Positions 24,607 to 33,233 of a stretch of DNA of 64,000 nucleotides are shown here, one piece after another. The position numbers were made by a program, and so were the translations under genes. Origin of the DNA: Candidatus Parcubacteria bacterium (lineage in GTDB: Bacteria > Patescibacteria > ABY1 > UBA1558 > GWA2-36-10). Each line of letters begins with the position of its first letter. Within the stretch, counting starts at the first letter, position 1. The notes beneath the pieces were generated by a model. The model made no database searches, was not told the DNA's origin, and saw nothing but the letters and a program-made list of their open reading frames with translations. Location: contig JABHSK010000009.1 in assembly GCA_018669975.1 (NCBI GenBank), positions 1 to 64,000 of the forward strand, given 5' to 3'.

Positions 24607-26415
24607 ATGAAAGAAATCATCAAAAAATTTGCTATATTCTTTTTATTTCTTGCTATTATCGCATTCATTTTTAGCTTCTTCGGAACCGACTCAGAAGAAA
24701 GCAATGAAATAAGTATAGCCACTCTAATACAAGAGATTAATAGTGATGAAGTTGCTAAAATTGAAGTACAAGGCAATGTATTAGATATAACCCTGAAAAA
24801 CGAAGAACACCAGACTAGTAAAAAAGAAACTGGTGAACCTCTTAGTGATCTATTAAAAAACTATGATGTGTCAGCTGAAAAAATTGCAGCTATGGACATA
24901 AATGTTGGTGAGGAAGCAAATTCTGGCATGCTATGGACTACCATACTGCCTTTTCTGATACCTGGGTTATTTATCATAGCCTTAATCTGGTTTATGATGC
25001 GCCAAGTACAAGGTGTAAACAATAGGGCTATGACTTTTGGACAATCTGGAGCTAAGGTAGCTGATAGACAAAAACAGAAGTTTACATTTAACGATGTAGC
25101 TGGTGCTAAAGAAGCCAAAGAAGATTTATTTGAGATAGTAGAATTTTTAAAACATCCACAAAAATTTATTGCTATTGGTGCTAAAATACCAAAGGGCGTC
25201 TTATTATTAGGTGCGCCAGGTACTGGTAAAACTTTATTGGCTCGTGCTGTCTCCGGCGAAGCTAAGGGGCCTTTCTTCCATATTTCAGGTTCTGAATTTG
25301 TGGAAATGTTTGTAGGTGTGGGTGCTTCACGTGTTAGAGACTTATTTAAGAAAGCAAAGAAGTCTGCACCCTGCATTATCTTTATCGATGAAATAGACGC
25401 TGTCGGTAGACAACGTGGTGCCGGACTAGGCGGGTCTCATGATGAAAGGGAACAAACACTCAATCAAATTCTAGTTGAGATGGATGGCTTTGACAATCAA
25501 ACCAATATCATCGTTTTAGCAGCCACTAATCGTCCTGATGTACTAGATCCTGCACTACTTAGACCTGGTCGTTTTGATAGACAGGTAGTAATCGACTTGC
25601 CAGATATGAAAGATAGAGCAGCTATCTTGGGTATTCACGCCAAAGACAAGCCATTGGCCAAAAATGTTGACTTAAAGGTGGTAGCTCAGAGAACACCAGG
25701 ATTTTCTGGAGCTGATCTAGCCAACCTACTTAATGAGGCTGCTATTATGACTGCTAGAGATAACAAAAAAATAATTGAAGAAGAGACTGTTTTAAATGCT
25801 ATCGAAAGAGTATTATTGGGTCGTGAAAGAAAAAGTCATATCCTATCAGAAAAAGAAAAGAAAATTACTGCCTATCATGAAGCCGGACACGCTTTAGTTG
25901 CTCATATGTTACCTAACGCTGATCCAGTACACAAAGTTTCTATCATAGCTCGTGGTCGAGCAGCTGGTTACACTATTAGCCTTCCCAGGGAAGATAAAAA
26001 GATGCAAAGTTATTCTGACTTTATAGATAGCATGGCTGTATTACTAGGCGGCTATGCAGCTGAAAAAATATTTTTTGGTGAAGTAACAACAGGTGCCAGT
26101 AATGACTTGAAAAAAATAACCAACCTAGCTCGTCAAATAGTGACTCAATTTGGTATGGACGAGAAACTAGGTCCAAGAACTTTTGGACAAAAAGAAGAGA
26201 TGGTGTTCCTGGGTAAAGAAATACACGAGCGTCGTGATTATAGTGAAAAAACAGCCGAGGCTATTGACCAAGAAATATCTAATTACGTTGGACAAGCTTT
26301 AAAGACTGCCACCAAAACTATCTCTGAAGAAAAAGACAAAATGGAAAAAATTGTACAGATGCTAATAGATAAAGAAACTATAGAAAAAGAGGCTTTTGAA
26401 AAATTAATGTCTTAA
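24607..26415 (+). CDS. ftsH: ATP-dependent zinc metalloprotease FtsH
   Basis: Membrane-anchored AAA+ protease for membrane-protein quality control. Two N-terminal transmembrane helices (about residues 8-26 and 103-124) flank a periplasmic region. The AAA module has Walker A GAPGTGKT near residue 202, Walker B IIFIDEIDAVG, and SRH ATNRPDVLDPALLRPGRFDR. The M41 protease site is HEAGH near residue 424. Length 602 aa is standard. The C-terminal helical tail is short. It follows rpsA with a 61-bp gap and is closed by a terminator. Confidence 0.98.
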   Translation: MKEIIKKFAIFFLFLAIIAFIFSFFGTDSEESNEISIATLIQEINSDEVAKIEVQGNVLDITLKNEEHQTSKKETGEPLSDLLKNYDVSAEKIAAMDINVGEEANSGMLWTTILPFLIPGLFIIALIWFMMRQVQGVNNRAMTFGQSGAKVADRQKQKFTFNDVAGAKEAKEDLFEIVEFLKHPQKFIAIGAKIPKGVLLLGAPGTGKTLLARAVSGEAKGPFFHISGSEFVEMFVGVGASRVRDLFKKAKKSAPCIIFIDEIDAVGRQRGAGLGGSHDEREQTLNQILVEMDGFDNQTNIIVLAATNRPDVLDPALLRPGRFDRQVVIDLPDMKDRAAILGIHAKDKPLAKNVDLKVVAQRTPGFSGADLANLLNEAAIMTARDNKKIIEEETVLNAIERVLLGRERKSHILSEKEKKITAYHEAGHALVAHMLPNADPVHKVSIIARGRAAGYTISLPREDKKMQSYSDFIDSMAVLLGGYAAEKIFFGEVTTGASNDLKKITNLARQIVTQFGMDEKLGPRTFGQKEEMVFLGKEIHERRDYSEKTAEAIDQEISNYVGQALKTATKTISEEKDKMEKIVQMLIDKETIEKEAFEKLMS

Positions 26416-26424
26416 AATATCAAA

Positions 26425-26455
26425 CTCCCCGGTTCCAATCGGGGTTTTTGTTTTA
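26425..26455 (+). terminator. Terminator of ftsH
   Basis: CCCCG-gttccaat-CGGGG followed by TTTTTGTTTT. Confidence 0.9.
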
Positions 26456-26458
26456 TCA

Positions 26459-26492
26459 AAAAATAAAAATACCCACCCCTATTTAGGGTGGG
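26459..26492 (-). terminator. Terminator of the 26501-26824 gene
   Basis: CCCACCC / GGGTGGG 7-bp stem, then TATTTTTATTTTTT on the minus strand. Confidence 0.85.
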
Positions 26493-26500
26493 CTTTAATA

Positions 26501-26824
26501 TTATTCTGCATCATGCCAAATAATGTCATCTTCACTGTCTACCCAGTAGGTCTTCTTGCTGACGGAGACCTTGGGACTGTGATTGTCATTTTCCAGTCGA
26601 GGCTGCTCGACCTTGTCATCAGCAATCAGCTGACGCAAGACTTCTTCGGCCTTGTCAGGAAACTCAATCCAGCTCTCAGTCCTATAATCAGTAATAACCT
26701 TTGTCCAGTCTGCTTCGTCAGCACAACGAGTGCCAGCAATAATCTTTTTCACATCTCCGATGAGCACGTCACCCCTGGCAATGTCAGCGACACAGAGACT
26801 AACGCTGAGTCCGATCTTAGGCAT
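26501..26824 (-). CDS. Hypothetical small protein, 107 aa
   Basis: The start is supported by GGAGAGG upstream. The protein is acidic and soluble: an N-terminal strand segment (PKIGLSVSLCVADIARG), then a helical middle and a hydrophilic tail with YWVDSEDDIIWHD. The family is not recognised. It is GC-richer than ftsH and belongs to the scattered set of GC-richer SD-led single genes in this window. A 6-bp hairpin (26847-26862) sits in its leader. Confidence 0.65.
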   Translation of the reverse strand: MPKIGLSVSLCVADIARGDVLIGDVKKIIAGTRCADEADWTKVITDYRTESWIEFPDKAEEVLRQLIADDKVEQPRLENDNHSPKVSVSKKTYWVDSEDDIIWHDAE

Positions 26825-26846
26825 TACTTACCTCTCCTTCTGTTTT

Positions 26847-26862
26847 GGGATGGTAACATCCC
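26847..26862 (-). promoter_or_regulatory. Leader hairpin upstream of the 107-aa gene
   Basis: GGGATG-ttac-CATCCC on the minus strand, 22 nt upstream of the start, just before the Shine-Dalgarno. Confidence 0.45.
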
Positions 26863-26983
26863 TTGGTGAAATTAATAAACGGTTAACGATCATTAAAACT
26901 ATGAATATTAAACAGATTTTTACAAATTTATATAGTGAACACAGAATAAAAGAGATTAACATGCAGGTTATATTTTGTCAATT

Positions 26984-27024
26984 AAAGCACGCTGCTTTTA
27001 TTTTTTACGAAAATATTGTATAAT
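26984..27024 (+). promoter_or_regulatory. Small terminator-like hairpin followed by a -10 box
   Basis: AAAGCA-cgc-TGCTTT (26984-26998) with TATTTTTT, then TATAAT at 27019-27024, about 48 nt before the membrane-protein ATG. No convincing + gene precedes the hairpin. Confidence 0.45.
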
Positions 27025-27072
27025 ATAGACGATTATAAAAATAAAAAGATAAACATAAATTAAAATAAAAAT

Positions 27073-28041
27073 ATGGTTTACAAAAAAGTTTATTCTAATT
27101 CTTGGAAACTAATAAAAAGTAACCTCCACTTGATTATTTTTGGGCTATTCGTTTCTATACTCGGTTTTATGCAGGAAATAAAAATCCTGATAAACATAGA
27201 TAAGGTAGAGACTGATTTTATCAGTACCAATATAGTACAATGGCTCTCAATACTAGCAAAATTTGCAACTGAAAATTTATCCTGGGCAGCCTTTGCAAGT
27301 TACATGATCTTCTTTTTATTCGCTGCTATTGCACTGGTAGTTTCTATCTCATCACAGGGTGCTTTGATACACTCTGTTAGTGGTAATAAGAAAACCGGCA
27401 AGACATCCTCATTCAAAAAATGCTTACAGGCTGGTGTAGAAAAATTCTGGCCGCTGTTAGGTATGAATGTTCTTAACTCTTTAATTAGCGTTTTCTTTAT
27501 TATAATAGTAATTGAACCAATTGTTTACTTCCTAAGCGCTAGCTATGTTGGGGAATTGCTTTATCTACTGATATCCATAGTAACTTTCTTCCTACTACTA
27601 CCTCTGGCAGTCGTACTATCTTTTGTAACTAGATATGGCGCTGCTTATATAGTTCTTAAAAATCAAAAATTAACCACTGCCTTTGTAAATGCTTGGATAC
27701 TCTTTAAGATCAACTGGTTAGTAACTATAGAAAATGCCATTCTATTGATCCTATTCTCTATGGTTTATAGTCTATTATTATCAGGGGCTATTGCTGTAGC
27801 CTTGGTACCACTATTAGTGCTCAGCATCTTACTATCCTTTATCAATCCAATTGCCTTCTCTATTATCTTTTCTGTAGGTATTATTGCCGCTATTATTATA
27901 CTAATACTGGGCATATCATTGTATGGGGCTTATTATAATCTGGTTTGGGCAAACTTCTTCGTAGAATTAACCGCACCTGGAAAAAGCCATCCTAAAATAC
28001 ATAAAATAGCCAAGAAACATCTACCTAAATTAGCCAAATAA
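27073..28041 (+). CDS. Multi-pass membrane protein of unknown function
   Basis: 322 aa, very hydrophobic, with about six transmembrane helices (roughly residues 17-33, 75-97, 128-150, 157-185, 208-238, 247-285) and a basic C-terminal tail (KSHPKIHKIAKKHLPK). The pattern resembles the broad class of bacterial YIP/DUF4013-like integral membrane proteins, but I cannot assign a family. It is followed by a terminator and then the pilB paralogue, which has its own promoter, so the two are probably independent. Confidence 0.75.
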   Translation: MVYKKVYSNSWKLIKSNLHLIIFGLFVSILGFMQEIKILINIDKVETDFISTNIVQWLSILAKFATENLSWAAFASYMIFFLFAAIALVVSISSQGALIHSVSGNKKTGKTSSFKKCLQAGVEKFWPLLGMNVLNSLISVFFIIIVIEPIVYFLSASYVGELLYLLISIVTFFLLLPLAVVLSFVTRYGAAYIVLKNQKLTTAFVNAWILFKINWLVTIENAILLILFSMVYSLLLSGAIAVALVPLLVLSILLSFINPIAFSIIFSVGIIAAIIILILGISLYGAYYNLVWANFFVELTAPGKSHPKIHKIAKKHLPKLAK

Positions 28042-28060
28042 TTCTTTATAACACAGACCT

Positions 28061-28100
28061 AACCCTGGACCGTTTGCCTTTGGCTTTGGATCAGGGTTTT
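28061..28100 (+). terminator. Terminator of the membrane protein gene
   Basis: AACCCTG pairs with CAGGGTT around a 24-nt loop containing an inner GCC-ttt-GGC, followed by TTAAATT. The U-tract is weak. Confidence 0.55.
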
Positions 28101-28103
28101 AAA

Positions 28104-28132
28104 TTGACTTTAAATTTTATCAAAAGTATAAT
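28104..28132 (+). promoter_or_regulatory. Promoter of the pilB paralogue
   Basis: TTGACT (28104-28109), 17-bp spacer, TATAAT (28127-28132). 28 nt to the ATG, with AAGGAT as Shine-Dalgarno. Confidence 0.85.
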
Positions 28133-28160
28133 ATTGATAGGCTTTTAAAAAGGATAAAAT

Positions 28161-29891
28161 ATGATTAGCGCACAAAATATACACATCGCTAAAGATGAAA
28201 CTAGCCAGAAACTAAGCTCCAAGCTTTCTACTATTGAACTCAAAGAAATAGAAAAAGAGGTAGAAAAAAAGGCGGAAGAACTAAGTCTGTCTTATATTAG
28301 CTTAGAAAAATTTCCAGTTTCCCAAGAGGCTATTAAAATAATAGCTCGCGAAAAATCAGAAGCATTGCAGGTTCTTTGTTTTTTGTATACTGGGGAAGAA
28401 ATGCGCTTAGCCTCACTTAATCCCAGTAATCCTCAGGTGACAAATCTAGCCAATGAGCTAGCAAAAAAATATCATACCCATGTTAAAACTTATCTTGTCT
28501 CACAAAACAGTTTTGATTTAGCTTTTGCTATTTACAAAAAAATACCTACCATAATACAAATAGAGGGCGTTAGTATAAGTGAAGATGATCTTAATAAATT
28601 TGATGAAAAATTAGCTAATTTTAAAGAACTAGAAAAGCTAATACAAGCAACTGGTTTAACAGAGACTATTAATTTGGTTATAGCAGCTGGTCTCAAGTTT
28701 GGTGCTTCCGATATACATATAGAGGCTGAGGAGCAGGATGTAAAAATTCGTCTGCGCATAGATGGTGTACTACACGATGTCGCTAAATTACCCACAACTT
28801 CTTGGGATAAAATAAACTCCCGCATTAAACTGCTGGCTGGCTTAAAATTAAATGTGGATGATAAACCTCAGGATGGACGTTTTACTATCACACTTAGTGA
28901 CGATAAGGTTGATGTCAGAACATCAACTATCCCCTCTGCCTTTGGACAGAGCATTGTTATGCGTTTACTCAAGGCCTCTAGCATTGGTCTAGAATTTGAA
29001 AATTTAGGCATCATGGGTAAATCCTTTAATGATCTCTCTGCTGAAATAGGCAAACCAAACGGCATGATTGTAACCACTGGTCCGACTGGCTCTGGTAAAA
29101 CCACCACCTTGTATGCCATTTTAAATAAGCTGAACCAACCTGAAAATAAAATAGTTACTCTAGAGGATCCGATTGAATATAAACTAAATGGTGTAGTGCA
29201 AAGTCAAATTGATAATACTGACACTGAAGAAGAGGTTGATGAAAAAACTGGCTCTGTTAAAAAAAAGGCTGGGTATACATTTGCTAAAGGGCTAAGGTCT
29301 ATACTTAGACAAGATCCGGATGTTGTCATGGTTGGTGAAATACGTGACCTAGAAACAGCTGACACAGCTATCAATGCAGCCCTAACTGGTCACCTAATGC
29401 TATCAACACTACACACTAATTCAGCTGCTGGTGCACTACCAAGATTTATGGCCATGGGCGTTAAACCTTTTTTGTTGGCGCCAGCTTTAAATGCTATCAT
29501 TGGTCAAAGATTACTTCGTCGTATTTGTGAACATTGTAAAATAGAAGATAAGGACATAGACAACGCTACTATGACTCTGATACTAAACTCACTTAATGAC
29601 ATTAGTCCTAAATCTGGACATAAACCTGATCTAAAAAATATAAAATTTTATAAGGCTGAGGGTTGTGAAGAATGCCACAACCTGGGTTATAAGGGTCGTA
29701 TTGGTATCTATGAAATATTTATTATGAATCCAGAAATAGAAAAAGTTATTCTTTCTGGACAAATATCTGAATATGAAATAGAAAAAATAGCTGTAGCTAA
29801 TGGAATGATTACCATGCTACAAGACGGACTCCTTAAGGCAATGGAAGGAATAACCTCTGTAGAAGAGGTACTCAAAGAGATAAAGGATTAA
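28161..29891 (+). CDS. Type IV pilus/type II secretion assembly ATPase (PilB/GspE family), paralogue 1
   Basis: 576-aa secretion ATPase. The N-terminal ~160 residues correspond to the N1 domain in a divergent, Lys/Glu-rich form. Then come SDIHIEAEEQDVKIRLRIDG (N2), Walker A GPTGSGKTTTLY near residue 308, Asp box TLEDPIEY, Walker B DPDVVMVGEIRD, His box LSTLHTNSA, and the zinc CxxC pairs (CEHC, CEEC) of extension ATPases. An insertion of acidic residues (TDTEEEVDEKTGSVKKK) follows the Asp box. It is monocistronic and distant from the pilus operon, whose own pilB is at 43816-45546. Two PilB-type ATPases may serve different fibres. Confidence 0.93.
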   Translation: MISAQNIHIAKDETSQKLSSKLSTIELKEIEKEVEKKAEELSLSYISLEKFPVSQEAIKIIAREKSEALQVLCFLYTGEEMRLASLNPSNPQVTNLANELAKKYHTHVKTYLVSQNSFDLAFAIYKKIPTIIQIEGVSISEDDLNKFDEKLANFKELEKLIQATGLTETINLVIAAGLKFGASDIHIEAEEQDVKIRLRIDGVLHDVAKLPTTSWDKINSRIKLLAGLKLNVDDKPQDGRFTITLSDDKVDVRTSTIPSAFGQSIVMRLLKASSIGLEFENLGIMGKSFNDLSAEIGKPNGMIVTTGPTGSGKTTTLYAILNKLNQPENKIVTLEDPIEYKLNGVVQSQIDNTDTEEEVDEKTGSVKKKAGYTFAKGLRSILRQDPDVVMVGEIRDLETADTAINAALTGHLMLSTLHTNSAAGALPRFMAMGVKPFLLAPALNAIIGQRLLRRICEHCKIEDKDIDNATMTLILNSLNDISPKSGHKPDLKNIKFYKAEGCEECHNLGYKGRIGIYEIFIMNPEIEKVILSGQISEYEIEKIAVANGMITMLQDGLLKAMEGITSVEEVLKEIKD

Positions 29892-29925
29892 AAAAATTCC
29901 CCGATAATCGGGGAATTTTTTTTAT
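29889..29925. terminator. Bidirectional terminator between pilB paralogue and valS
   Basis: AATTCCCCG-ataat-CGGGGAATT with A-tract and T-tract on its two sides. It overlaps the valS stop region. Confidence 0.85.
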
Positions 29926-32900
29926 TTTAACTTATTTCTGGCTTGTTCTAATCTACGCTTAGTCTCAGCTACCACTTCTGGCGGAGCACTACTAGTAAAT
30001 TTTTCATTAGCTAATTTAATTTCTAAAGATTTTATATATTTTTCTATATCATTTTTCTCTTTATCCGACATTTCTCTACTAAGATCTATTAAAACCTTAC
30101 TACTATTTACATAAATAGGCTCAACGTCTACCGCCTCATCTATTAGATTGACTCTGGCCATCTTAGCCGCTAATTGTAGATAATCATCACTTAATATTGC
30201 GCTAACTAAGTTACAGTCTGGGAAGTCTGTTGGTGGAATCTTATTGGCTGCTTTCAAATTCCTCAGATTAACTACCAACTCTTTTAATTCCGCAAAATTA
30301 ATAATAGTATCTTTATCTACCTTGCCAACCTTGGGCCAATCGGCAACCATCAATAAATTTTCCTTATCAAAGTATTTCCAAATGTTTTCTGTCACAAAAG
30401 GAGTGAAGGGGTGACAAATAATAAGTAACCTCTCTAAAATATACAAAAGTATTTCGTCTTTATCTTTTTCTATTTTAGCAATCTCTAAATACCAATCAGC
30501 TAAATCATCCCAAGTAAAATGATAAAGTTTTTCGCCTGCTGAAGAAAACTTAAAATTATCTAAGTCCTTACTAACTTCATCAATCATCTCATTAAATTCT
30601 GATAAAATCCACTTGTCAGCTAATGTTTTAACCTTTGGTTGTTTTTTTATTGTTTTAACTTCAGACACAGACGTTAAAATAAAACGAGAAATATTCCAAA
30701 GCTTATTAACAAAGTTTCGATAGCCAGCAATCTTTTCCTCATAGACTCTAAGGTCTGCCCCTAGTGCTGAACCAATAATTAGAGAGAGCCTCAGAGCATC
30801 AGTACCAAATTTATCTATCATATCTATAGGATCAATGCCATTACCCAGAGATTTGGACATTTTACGGCCATCCTTATCACGAATCATCCCGTGCAAATAA
30901 ACAGTTTCAAATGGCTTATCTTCTAATAGGTACTCTGTCATTAATATCATCCTAGCCACCCAGAAAAATATAATATCATAGCCTGTTTCCATGACAGTGG
31001 TAGGATGAAACTTTTTAAAATCTTTAGTTTTTTCCGGCCAACCTAAAGTGGAAAATGTCCACAGAGATGAAGAAAACCAAGTATCTAAAGTATCTGGATC
31101 TTGAACCCAACCTGATCCTGTAGGCTTTTCTAAACCTACATGTATTTCGTTTTGTTTTTGATCTAAATTATATTGATGGGCTCCTAGTGGGGCATGTACA
31201 TTTAAAGAATCTTCACTAAAATCTCCCCCATTAAGAATAATTTCGAAAGTTTTCCAAGTACCGCTGTGTGCTACTATGGCAATCCTCTTATTCTTATACT
31301 TATTGGCGACTTCATCAAAAAAGAGTTGCACCCTATCTCTTACTTGTTGATAGGTCTCTCCATTAGGGAAGCCCTTTACTCTGTGCTTATCAATTAACGA
31401 GCCACTTTTATCCGTTAAATCACCAAAATCAACCTCCCTTAGTCTATTATCTTCTATAACTTTTTTACCTGGGAATAATATACTCGCCGTGTCTTTGGCT
31501 CTAGATAAATCAGAAGAAAATATAACATCGAAATCGTCAGGGTTTATTTCTTTGGCTATTTCCTGAGCTTGTACTACCCCTTTAGCGGTCAACTTATAAT
31601 CCTTATGTCCAGCACCAATTTTTAAAGCATTAGCCTCTGATTGCGTATGTCTAAAAAATGTAATTTTAATACCTGTTTTATTCTTTTTGTACCAAACCGG
31701 AATTCTGTGTCCCCACCATATTTGTCGAGAAATACACCAGTCATGTAAATTATCCATCCAGTTATGGTAAGTTTTAACAAAGCGTTCTGGCACTATCTCT
31801 ATCTCTTTATTTTTGACTGTCTCACTAGCCAACTGTTTAAGAGTCTTGCCGCGACCAGGAATTTCTTTATCAACAGCTACAAACCACTGTTCAGAGGTAA
31901 GTGGTTCAATGGCAGTTTCACAACGATAACAAATAGATAGGTTATTTTTTATTTCTTCTATTTTGTCTATTTGCCCAGCTTGCTCTAAATCCTTTACAAA
32001 TGCTTTACGAGCATCCAAAACTGCTATACCTTTATATTTTCCACCTGACTCCATTACCTGACCCTGCTCATCGATCAATTTAATTGTTTGCAAATTATGC
32101 CTTTGAGCAAAATTATAGTCAGCAGCACTATGTGCGGGTGTTACACCTACTACACCTGAACCAAAATCCTTATCTACCTCCTTGTCTGCAAAAACTTTAA
32201 CCTTAATTTTGTGTCCGGCCAAATCAATATCTAATTCTTGACCAACATACTTCTGATAACGCTCATCCTCTGGATGCACAGCTACACCAGTATCTGCCAA
32301 TTTCGTTTCTGGACGAGTCGTAGCCACTATAAATGGTCCATACTTAATATAGTATAGTTTTGCATCCTGCTCTTGATATTCAACCTCATCATCAGCCAGG
32401 GTTGAAGCGCAGCGTGTACACCAATTAACTATCCTATGACCTCTATATACTAATTCATCTTCATACATACGTACAAAGGCTTCATTGACCGCCTGAGACA
32501 AGCCTTCATCAAAAGTATACCTTTCTCTAGACCAATCACAACTTGAGCCCATACGACGAGTTTGATTCTTTATATTACCCTGTGATTGAGTCACATACTC
32601 CCTAACTCTTTGCAAAAACTTTTCTCTGCCTAATGTTTCCCGGTCTGTGCCCTCTTCAGCTAATATCTTCTCAACTTTTGTTTGAGTAGCAATAGCGGCA
32701 TGGTCTGTGCCTGGCAACCACAGTGTTTTGTATCCCTGTAAACGCTTATAACGAATCATTAAGTCCTCATAGGATAAGGCAGCTGCATGACCAAGATGAA
32801 GAATGCCAGTAGCATTTGGTGGTGGCATAGAAATGGTAAATGGCTTACCCTTACCTTTAAGATTGTCAGGATTAAATAAACCTGATTCTTCCCAAAGTCT

Positions 32901-32960
32901 ATAAATATCCTTTTCATGCTGCTTCGGCTCGTAGGCCTTGGCCATTTCTGTTATTGTCAT
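29922..32960 (-). CDS. valS: Valyl-tRNA synthetase with an inserted histidine phosphatase domain
   Basis: Charges tRNA-Val. I chose the ATG at 32960 (1012 aa) since the longer frame runs through the T-box terminator; the ATG at 32945 (MAKAYEP) is an alternative. Class I motifs: PPPNATGILHLGH (HIGH, ~residues 49-58), the editing domain with TTRPET, WGHRIPVWY near 420, WFSSSLWTFSTLGWP, and KMSKS near 700-704, then the anticodon domain and a C-terminal helical tail. Between WGHRIPVWY and DPDTLDTWFSS, where ValRS usually has a short zinc-knuckle segment, about 165 extra residues form a histidine phosphatase/phosphoglycerate mutase domain. Its motifs are FFRHT (His ~438), SSDLSRAKDTA, LREVDFGDLT and IVAHSGTWK (His ~565), the full catalytic set of that family. 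Translation is continuous, so this is one polypeptide. Confidence 0.95.
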   Translation of the reverse strand: MTITEMAKAYEPKQHEKDIYRLWEESGLFNPDNLKGKGKPFTISMPPPNATGILHLGHAAALSYEDLMIRYKRLQGYKTLWLPGTDHAAIATQTKVEKILAEEGTDRETLGREKFLQRVREYVTQSQGNIKNQTRRMGSSCDWSRERYTFDEGLSQAVNEAFVRMYEDELVYRGHRIVNWCTRCASTLADDEVEYQEQDAKLYYIKYGPFIVATTRPETKLADTGVAVHPEDERYQKYVGQELDIDLAGHKIKVKVFADKEVDKDFGSGVVGVTPAHSAADYNFAQRHNLQTIKLIDEQGQVMESGGKYKGIAVLDARKAFVKDLEQAGQIDKIEEIKNNLSICYRCETAIEPLTSEQWFVAVDKEIPGRGKTLKQLASETVKNKEIEIVPERFVKTYHNWMDNLHDWCISRQIWWGHRIPVWYKKNKTGIKITFFRHTQSEANALKIGAGHKDYKLTAKGVVQAQEIAKEINPDDFDVIFSSDLSRAKDTASILFPGKKVIEDNRLREVDFGDLTDKSGSLIDKHRVKGFPNGETYQQVRDRVQLFFDEVANKYKNKRIAIVAHSGTWKTFEIILNGGDFSEDSLNVHAPLGAHQYNLDQKQNEIHVGLEKPTGSGWVQDPDTLDTWFSSSLWTFSTLGWPEKTKDFKKFHPTTVMETGYDIIFFWVARMILMTEYLLEDKPFETVYLHGMIRDKDGRKMSKSLGNGIDPIDMIDKFGTDALRLSLIIGSALGADLRVYEEKIAGYRNFVNKLWNISRFILTSVSEVKTIKKQPKVKTLADKWILSEFNEMIDEVSKDLDNFKFSSAGEKLYHFTWDDLADWYLEIAKIEKDKDEILLYILERLLIICHPFTPFVTENIWKYFDKENLLMVADWPKVGKVDKDTIINFAELKELVVNLRNLKAANKIPPTDFPDCNLVSAILSDDYLQLAAKMARVNLIDEAVDVEPIYVNSSKVLIDLSREMSDKEKNDIEKYIKSLEIKLANEKFTSSAPPEVVAETKRRLEQARNKLK

Positions 32961-32967
32961 AAACTTT

Positions 32968-33198
32968 ATATAAAAAATAAAAACGCAAGTACTTGCGTTT
33001 AAGGGTCCCATAAACATGAGACGGTACCACCTTAATTCCTGCGAAACACCCCGAGCAATCGAAGGGTCCTACAGACACTTAATTCCTGCACAATAACGGG
33101 CGCACCCCGGTAGGTTCTAGTCTCTTAAAATAAGATTTCTTCCTACAACTACCCAGGCGACATTAATCCTGGATTAAAACGTTTTTTATTCAATTGAT
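32968..33198 (-). promoter_or_regulatory. T-box leader (tRNA-responsive antitermination) of valS
   Basis: On the minus strand the 3' part folds as a canonical T-box antiterminator: helix A1 TTAAGG (33030-33035) with CCTTAA (32999-33004), seven-nt bulge TGGTACC (33023-33029), helix A2 GTC/GAC, and a 12-nt loop. UGGU in the bulge would pair with NCCA ends carrying A73, as tRNA-Val has. A terminator follows directly (AAACGCAA-gtac-TTGCGTTT at 32981-33000, then U-rich), ahead of the valS ATG. The 5' ~120 nt contain pairable segments (GGTAG/CTACC and inner TCTT/AAGA) that could be stem I. I could not fix the specifier codon with confidence. Confidence 0.85.
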
Positions 33199-33204
33199 AA
33201 TATT

Positions 33205-33233
33205 ACAATAATATAAATTACTATTTTAGTCAA
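33205..33233 (-). promoter_or_regulatory. Promoter of the valS T-box transcript
   Basis: Minus strand: TTGACT (33228-33233), 17-bp spacer, TATTGT (33205-33210). The -35 overlaps the 3' end of tsaE. Confidence 0.6.

Noticed and set aside
26900..27023. Short ATG ORF before the 27073 membrane protein
   Set aside because: No ribosome-binding site and it crosses the terminator-like hairpin and the -10 box of the next gene.
31200..31700. Separate histidine phosphatase gene inside valS
   Set aside because: There is no stop or start at the edges; the domain is in frame with ValRS on both sides.
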